Assembly: GCA_965222485.1 (NCBI GenBank)
Contig: CBDCUC010000023.1
Coordinates: forward strand, 1-36,656
Origin: CBDCUC01 sp965222485
GTDB lineage: Bacteria; Pseudomonadota; Alphaproteobacteria; Rhizobiales; Hyphomicrobiaceae
Direction of reading: 5' to 3'
DNA length: 36,656 bases
Made by a program: the position numbers and the translations under genes. Every line of letters begins with the position of its first letter. Within the stretch, counting starts at the first letter, position 1. Shown one piece after another: positions 32,144 to 36,656 of this stretch. A model generated the notes under the pieces. The model made no database searches. It worked only from the letters and a program-made list of their open reading frames with translations, and had not been told where the DNA came from.

Positions 32144-33121
32144 ATGAAGCGAAAGGCAAAACGTAAACGACCGCGAGCGTGCACGACCTATCCGCGCCAC
32201 TGTGCGTGGCTGCGCGGCAAACGCAAAACAGGTTGTGCCCAATGTGCAGTGATAAAATTATGGCGCTTATTGGCGCGGCGGACAGGTGCTGAAGCGAATG
32301 GGGCTTTGATCGCTGATGCGGCCGATGGCCTCGCACCCTCGCATCGCTTGCTGTTATGGATTCATGAGCATCTTTCTGATGATGATCAGAAGAGGCTCTA
32401 TGCCTATGTAAGGCTGCTCCAGGGAAGTCGAACAATACCGCGCAAGCCAGGTTATTCGGGTATAGCGGGCGCGGGTCGTGAAGACCGGCCCCGCCAAGCC
32501 AATCTGCGGATGACGCGCGATCCCAAACGTCGGTCGGAAGATGTCATAAGAAGGGCGCTTGAGAATGCGCCCCGCTCAGCCCGTCAGTATCTGATGTATC
32601 TTCCAGGTGGATCGTTGGAAGGGCATCCTTTGACGCAGCACGAATATGAAGAGTCGTATGATGGCTTCAAGCGCAAGCCCATATTCGTAGTTGAACAACG
32701 CTCTCGGTCAAAGCGTGCTAACCGGCATACCTATGCGTATCGGGTCTATCTCAATGGGAAGCTGGCTACGGGGAAGGATCGCGAGGGCAAAAAATCGATG
32801 ACAAAGCTGTTTGCCCGTATTTTGGCCTTCGCTTTGAAGCGAGACGGTTGCGCCGGCACAGTGATCGACCTTGCTCGTAATTGTTGGGGGTGTGACGGCG
32901 AAGCGAAAGCTGAAAAACTTGAGAAGCTACTAGATGAATTGAGGGCGACAAATCGTTCGCTCGGTGATTTCTATGCCCAATCAAAGTTTGTTGGCACGGC
33001 ATTGTCCCGTACTGGCGAAGTACTGAGAAGTTATGGTGTCGATGTCGGGATTACATCGGACGGTGAGGGCGGTTTTGAGATGATCCCTCGCGTCGACTAC
33101 GTGCTTGTCTCTATCGCGTAG
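32144..33121 (+). CDS. Hypothetical basic protein
   Basis: 325 residues from ATG 32144 behind GGAAGGA. Strongly basic N-terminus (KRKAKRKRPRACTTYPRHC, with CRxCAQC-like Cys), a helical middle, ARQYLMYLPGGSLEGHPL, and a C-terminal part with YAYRVYLNGKLATGKDREGK and a possible small winged helix (LDELRATNRSLGDFYAQS). Not recognised. Divergent to the XRE regulator. Confidence 0.6.
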   Translation: MKRKAKRKRPRACTTYPRHCAWLRGKRKTGCAQCAVIKLWRLLARRTGAEANGALIADAADGLAPSHRLLLWIHEHLSDDDQKRLYAYVRLLQGSRTIPRKPGYSGIAGAGREDRPRQANLRMTRDPKRRSEDVIRRALENAPRSARQYLMYLPGGSLEGHPLTQHEYEESYDGFKRKPIFVVEQRSRSKRANRHTYAYRVYLNGKLATGKDREGKKSMTKLFARILAFALKRDGCAGTVIDLARNCWGCDGEAKAEKLEKLLDELRATNRSLGDFYAQSKFVGTALSRTGEVLRSYGVDVGITSDGEGGFEMIPRVDYVLVSIA

Positions 33122-33160
33122 TAGCCATCTTTAAGCTTAGCTCAGAAGCCTGTGTGATTT

Positions 33161-33598
33161 TCACCCTTTGTAAGTGTTTCCCAGCGTCTGAAAGGGTTCT
33201 ATACCGTAGTGTTCAAGAATTTTATTCAAGTGTGCGAGAGCTTTGGGGCCAAAGTCGTGGATGTACAAACCGTGCCTGGCAACGTCGCATTTCAGATCGC
33301 GTAGCCTAGTCGGGTGATACGGAGAGCGACCGTATTCTATACTTAGGCAATTAGCGAGGCGGGTTTCGAGTGACTTTTCCGCCTTAGTCATCTGTTGTCG
33401 GCGCTGATCGTACAGCTGTCGACAGTACGTTCGTCGCTCTGGCGAATCTACGAACCGTCCTGGCATGTAAAACATATCAATTCCAGTCATCGCAAGAAAC
33501 TCGCGAATGTCGGTGTCAAGGGTCGGCTTCCACGTGTCATAGGCCGAGGGGGCGTCGCTTGGCTTAGCATGTGTCCGTGATTTGTTGTTGTCTGCCAT
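33161..33598 (-). CDS. Hypothetical protein behind tandem repeats
   Basis: 145 residues from ATG 33598, chosen because a TATA-like box ends 22 bases upstream and a longer form would read through the repeats. Helical, with PGRFVDSPERRTYCRQLYDQ and a C-terminal HLNKILEHYGIEPFQTLG. No family. Leaderless start with archaeal-type spacing although the flanking genes look bacterial. Confidence 0.55.
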   Translation of the reverse strand: MADNNKSRTHAKPSDAPSAYDTWKPTLDTDIREFLAMTGIDMFYMPGRFVDSPERRTYCRQLYDQRRQQMTKAEKSLETRLANCLSIEYGRSPYHPTRLRDLKCDVARHGLYIHDFGPKALAHLNKILEHYGIEPFQTLGNTYKG

Positions 33599-33620
33599 TG
33601 CATCGTCTGTGACGGCGTTG

Positions 33621-33630
33621 CTTAAATACT
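33621..33630 (-). promoter_or_regulatory. TATA-like box of the gene at 33161-33598
   Basis: Minus strand AGTATTTAAG, behind ACAAAA, ends 22 bases before ATG 33598. Confidence 0.5.
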
Positions 33631-33650
33631 TTTTGTAACCGTGTGTAGCG

Positions 33651-33690
33651 AAGTGTTTTGAAACGTTCTGAAGTGTTCTGAAACGTTCTG
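33651..33690. repeat. Two tandem 20-base repeats, likely operator
   Basis: AAGTGTTTTGAAACGTTCTG (33651-33670) is followed at once by AAGTGTTCTGAAACGTTCTG (33671-33690), differing at one position. They sit 21 bases upstream of the TATA-like box of the minus gene, the place for an activator or repressor array. Confidence 0.65.
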
Positions 33691-33748
33691 CCGTGCTACG
33701 AATTCGCCTGTAACAAAAAGAAGTATCTTTATGGTTTGAGGTCACCTG

Positions 33749-33780
33749 TTCCGTTTGATTTGCTTAACGCACAAACGGAA
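33749..33780. repeat. 9-base inverted repeat
   Basis: TTCCGTTTG (33749-33757) and CAAACGGAA (33772-33780), 14-base loop, directly before the gene at 33792. Operator or hairpin in the leader. Confidence 0.5.
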
Positions 33781-33791
33781 AGGATGAAGCT

Positions 33792-34160
33792 ATGACCTCC
33801 TGCAGTGACTTTACGCAAGCTTGCGCATCTTCATCGCGTTTTGCGATCGATGTCTCCTCCGAAAAAGAAGCGCAGTTCTCATCAGCCGTCAGGGCTGGTG
33901 CGTCCACAGGCGACCATCAGTCACGATGGTTTCTAGCTGTTGGGCCTGGGGATGGTTTTCCGGGTGGTGGTGACGCCTTGGAATGGTTTGGCGTTATCGA
34001 GGAGCTTTGGTTTTGGGTGAAAGTGTCGTTGTGGATTGAGGCAATTGTTGAAACAGCGGGGCGGCACATTGAACGGATTGCGCCTCTGGGAAGCACGCTG
34101 CTCAACGTCGCCATGGTCCTCTGCGCGGCCCTCTTCATCATCCTTATCGCGTTGGGTTAG
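33792..34160 (+). CDS. Hypothetical protein with C-terminal membrane segment
   Basis: 122 residues. SD GGAAAGGA before ATG 33792. The first 60 residues are soluble and Ser/Gly-rich; then a Trp-rich helix (EWFGVIEELWFWVKVSLWIE) and a C-terminal membrane anchor (LLNVAMVLCAALFIILIAL). No family. First gene of the right-hand plus-strand cluster. Confidence 0.5.
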   Translation: MTSCSDFTQACASSSRFAIDVSSEKEAQFSSAVRAGASTGDHQSRWFLAVGPGDGFPGGGDALEWFGVIEELWFWVKVSLWIEAIVETAGRHIERIAPLGSTLLNVAMVLCAALFIILIALG

Positions 34161-34238
34161 CACGCCCAAAAAAGTCATCTTGAAACAAGGCGTCATCGGC
34201 GCAGCGTTTAAACGCACTGAGTAAATGAGTACCACGTG

Positions 34239-34862
34239 ATGAACCCAACAACTGTTCAGCAAACACGCGAACGCTGGCTTACGCAGCTAGCGTATCACAT
34301 GAGCGCCAAGTTTACATCCATTGGCGCGCCGCTTCCGCAATTCCGTGTATCGATTGGTTTTACGTCCCGTGGTCGCTGCAAACGCGCGCTTGCCGAATGC
34401 TGGACGAACCTGGCCAGTGCCGACGGTCACCACGAAATTTTCATCAGTCCAACGCAAGCCGAAAGCGAACGGGTGGCAGACATTCTCGCGCACGAATTAG
34501 CTCATGCTGCGGTAGGCATTCCGCACGGTCATAATGCGGTGTATGGGCGTGTTGCCCGCGCATTAGGTCTTGAGGGTCCGCTAACAGCAACCATAGGCGG
34601 CAACGCCTTCAAGGATTGGGTGGCGCCGATCTTGGCAGAGATTGGCCCGCTGCCGCACGCGGAATTGCGCATCCCGACCAATCGAGATTCTGAGCCAGCG
34701 GATCCACGCATCATTTCGACCGCTCCCCCGAAACAAGGAACGCGGCTGCTGAAAGCGCAGTGCGATCAGTGCGGCTACACGTGCCGCATCACAAAGAAAT
34801 GGATCACTGCGGCAGGCTCACCCCTCTGCCCGACCCATCGCAAACCCATGACCGTGAGCTGA
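34239..34862 (+). CDS. SprT-like zinc metallopeptidase, plasmid type
   Basis: 207 residues from ATG 34239 (a GTG three bases earlier is possible). HELAH (His85, Glu86, His89) with later His96 and His98 forms the zinc site; a C-terminal zinc ribbon begins at CDQCGYTC and closes with CPTHRKPM. SprT-like proteins digest DNA-protein crosslinks or act in plasmid maintenance; this form (with KDWVAPILAEIGPLPHAEL) is what alphaproteobacterial plasmids carry. The palindrome GCGTTTAAACGC lies 24 bases upstream. Confidence 0.85.
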   Translation: MNPTTVQQTRERWLTQLAYHMSAKFTSIGAPLPQFRVSIGFTSRGRCKRALAECWTNLASADGHHEIFISPTQAESERVADILAHELAHAAVGIPHGHNAVYGRVARALGLEGPLTATIGGNAFKDWVAPILAEIGPLPHAELRIPTNRDSEPADPRIISTAPPKQGTRLLKAQCDQCGYTCRITKKWITAAGSPLCPTHRKPMTVS

Positions 34863-34909
34863 GAACCAGGGCGTGAGGCTTCGTTAATAGGGGCCATTGG
34901 AGAAAAGCC

Positions 34910-35317
34910 ATGACCTACTTGAAGACCATTGAAGAACAGAACACCCACGATGTTGGTGGCCGTGAAAAGTGTGGCCAAGTTAACAAAGGTGGGTGCAGTA
35001 ACGACAGGATAGAGAAAAAACCTGCAACCCAACCGGTCGAGTTCATGACGCCAGCAGGTGGCGTCAGCGGTGTGATCGATGAACAAGATGATTGCTTTTT
35101 GGTGCTGCTGAGGGATCCACCGCAGTTGGTTCGAGACTGCTTCTACTCACCTTACGATGAAGGCTTTGGGTGGTGCCGGCTGGTGTTGAAGAAAACGCGC
35201 GACATGGGGACGGTTGGCGATGTGTGCCGGCGTGTTGAAACCATGCTGCGCCAAAGCCTGGAGATCGAGCGGGCATTGTCATTCACCGCATCATCAAAGG
35301 AGATCCAAGCGCAATGA
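34910..35317 (+). CDS. Hypothetical protein, operon with membrane and VWA-like genes
   Basis: 135 residues. SD GGAG before ATG 34910. Polar N-terminus, then a mixed alpha/beta part (CFLVLLRDPPQLVRDCFYSP, GWCRLVLKKTRD, CRRVETMLRQSLEIERAL). No family. Its stop overlaps the ATG of the membrane gene (ATGA), so they are coupled. Confidence 0.55.
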   Translation: MTYLKTIEEQNTHDVGGREKCGQVNKGGCSNDRIEKKPATQPVEFMTPAGGVSGVIDEQDDCFLVLLRDPPQLVRDCFYSPYDEGFGWCRLVLKKTRDMGTVGDVCRRVETMLRQSLEIERALSFTASSKEIQAQ

Positions 35318-35961
35318 AACTTTCAAACGATGGCAGGGGGGGCCAGGAGGCAGCCCCGTGGATAACGACTTCAGCGCAGGAATTGTCTCCATGGTTGGAC
35401 GGAGACCAAACGCCGTTACTGCGGCAAAAGCGAGAACCGCCGCCAGAGCCGCCTTCTCCTGTGAAGTTTGGCGGCTGCATGTTCGCTGAGGTGATTCTAT
35501 TTATGACCATCTACATGTTGATGGTGGAGCTATACGAGTCAATCGGCCTTGAGGTTCGATCGTATTTCATTGATGACGTCCTTATCGGGTTTCTCTTCTC
35601 CGAAATTCCTGATCTTACTGCCCGCCACCTCTTGGCGCTGTTGTGTAGTTGCTTCTTCGTTTGTGTGCCAATTGCCCTGTGGCTTGATCTCCTAAAACAT
35701 GAACACCCGTTTGCGGGTAACGGTACGCAACTGATTGCGCGCGGGTTTCTCGTCATCGCTTTCGGGTTCATCGCCGTGGGCGAGTACGTGATGATTTCGC
35801 ATCGTGTTTCGTTGTCATCGAACAACGCTTTTGGCACCCACAGTGGTCATGAACCAGGACTCGCGATGTTTTTCGGGCTTCTGTTCGTTGTTGTGAACGC
35901 ATCGGTCGCGTTTGCAACCGCATCGCTTTACCACCAACGAAACCTGGCACGGAGGGGCTAA
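35314..35961 (+). CDS. Hypothetical membrane protein
   Basis: 215 residues with four likely membrane segments (MFAEVILFMTIYMLMVELYE, LLALLCSCFFVCVPIALWLD, GFLVIAFGFIAVGEYVMI, GLAMFFGLLFVVVNASVAFA). A Pro-rich linker precedes the first. No enzyme motif. Lies within a run of coupled genes, so it may form part of a membrane complex with the VWA-like protein downstream. Confidence 0.65.
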   Translation: MKLSNDGRGGQEAAPWITTSAQELSPWLDGDQTPLLRQKREPPPEPPSPVKFGGCMFAEVILFMTIYMLMVELYESIGLEVRSYFIDDVLIGFLFSEIPDLTARHLLALLCSCFFVCVPIALWLDLLKHEHPFAGNGTQLIARGFLVIAFGFIAVGEYVMISHRVSLSSNNAFGTHSGHEPGLAMFFGLLFVVVNASVAFATASLYHQRNLARRG

Positions 35962-35964
35962 GTG

Positions 35965-36627
35965 ATGTGTCTTTCAAAGTGTTTTTTCGCAGCGGTTGGC
36001 GTGACTCTCCTCGCATGGCCTGTGGACGCGAATGCAGCGCGGCGCAATAACAAGTCGAGCGTTTCAATTCACGTTCTTGTCGATAACAGCGCAGCGCTTG
36101 TTGGCGCTGAAGCGGAAGCGTTCAAGCGGCGCATGTTCCTACATCTCACCGATCTTCGCAAAAAGCGGAGATTCAAGCACGCATCGATCAAGATCGTTTC
36201 GACAAATAACCCCCGGAATTTGATGGTGGGAAGCCCTGTCGATTTGTTCCGTAACGGCGCCAGCCTCTTGAGCAAGATCGCTGTCGTTGAGAAGGGCTGC
36301 GCCGATCTCGTTGGTGCCCTTGAGCAGATCAAGCTCAACATGGAGCTTTCACCCGCAACAGAAACGTACGCATTTATTTTCTGGGCCGGCATTCATACCG
36401 GGACACCTTGCGACAACGTTTCGATCAAACTCCCGCAAGCTACCCCTGATGATATGGACCTGTCGTTTCTAGCCAAAGACAGCATCACGGTACGCTTTTT
36501 CTGGACCCACAATTTGCAGGTGCGGCCATGGCTCGATGCTGTACGTGGTGCAGGACTAAAGAACGTAAAGGTGTTTGACGAAGAAACCAGCAAAGCCGTT
36601 TTAAACACGGGGCTTGGCCATGAGTAA
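35965..36627 (+). CDS. Exported VWA-like protein
   Basis: 220 residues from ATG 35965. Signal peptide FFAAVGVTLLAWPVDANA, cut before ARR. Mature part starts VSIHVLVDNSAALVGAEAEA, the strand-loop of a von Willebrand A fold (D-x-S-x-S-like metal site, here DNSAA), then SIKIVSTNNPRNL, TYAFIFWAGIHTG and VRFFWTHNLQVRPWLDAV. VWA domains bind metal and partner proteins. The DxSxS is degenerate. Probably a periplasmic component of a plasmid or secretion system; no further assignment. Confidence 0.65.
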   Translation: MCLSKCFFAAVGVTLLAWPVDANAARRNNKSSVSIHVLVDNSAALVGAEAEAFKRRMFLHLTDLRKKRRFKHASIKIVSTNNPRNLMVGSPVDLFRNGASLLSKIAVVEKGCADLVGALEQIKLNMELSPATETYAFIFWAGIHTGTPCDNVSIKLPQATPDDMDLSFLAKDSITVRFFWTHNLQVRPWLDAVRGAGLKNVKVFDEETSKAVLNTGLGHE

Positions 36628-36656
36628 ATTTGTTAAGGCGCTCATATTTGCGTTCA
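36620..36656 (+). CDS. Start of next gene, partial
   Basis: ATG 36620 overlaps the VWA-like gene by eight bases and gives MSKFVKALIFAF before the edge, the beginning of a signal peptide or membrane anchor. The overlap supports coupling to the operon. Confidence 0.4.
   Translation, partial: MSKFVKALIFAF

Noticed and set aside
1..36656. CRISPR arrays, tRNA and rRNA genes
   Set aside because: No regular spaced repeats, no T-loop/acceptor pattern and no rRNA core sequence was seen on either strand.

Overview
The window reads as a mosaic of defence and mobile-element DNA with no housekeeping genes and no rRNA or tRNA. The two ends look bacterial, probably alphaproteobacterial: the left end has a CBASS operon, an IS1182-family element, an orphan domain resembling Hyphomicrobiales LptF, and a restriction-modification pair; the right end has a plasmid-type SprT gene and a VWA-like secretion or plasmid operon. 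The middle (about 10.1-29.9 kb) looks archaeal, of the kind common in DPANN archaea. It has a Ser/His signal peptidase, a DUF4258-like/DUF2283 pair, a HerA-type ATPase operon, an RHH plus coiled-coil operon, a tyrosine recombinase with Trp in place of the second His, and TATA boxes placed 22-26 bases before leaderless starts. Host assignment is therefore open: a bacterial replicon carrying an archaeal-type element, an archaeal plasmid that picked up bacterial defence genes, or an assembly join.

Layout. 1-2.9 kb (minus): a LexA/UmuD-like self-cleaving repressor, an HNH-SAVED effector (Cap5), a CD-NTase and a stand-alone E2-like gene cut by the window edge, together a CBASS operon with a visible self-overlapping operator. 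3.2-4.8 kb: IS1182-family element. 4.9-7.4 kb: two HEPN-like hypotheticals, the orphan LptF-like domain and a secreted protein. 7.5-9.1 kb: MT-A70 methyltransferase with a PD-(D/E)XK nuclease. 9.2-10.1 kb: thioredoxin-fold protein and an XRE regulator.

10.4-16.2 kb: a two-gene secreted module, a toxin-antitoxin-like pair, the signal peptidase, then three minus-strand cargo genes separated by what look like decayed copies of the signal peptidase. 16.3-20.2 kb: HerA operon and a putative plasmid-maintenance operon. 20.4-22.6 kb: a TIR gene joined to a large polytopic membrane protein and broken by a one-base frameshift. 22.9-25.3 kb: transposase remnant, candidate structured RNA, integrase and an amber-interrupted small gene. 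25.3-26.8 kb: an AT-rich, inverted and truncated second copy of the secreted module. 27.0-29.9 kb: candidate RNA, an Mrr-like nuclease and a winged-helix operon whose second gene starts with CTG.

30.0-36.6 kb: a large XRE regulator over a palindromic operator, hypotheticals, a gene behind tandem 20-base repeats, SprT, and an operon of membrane and VWA-like proteins running off the end. The common theme is defence (CBASS, restriction-modification, TIR, Mrr, HEPN-like) stacked between mobility genes.
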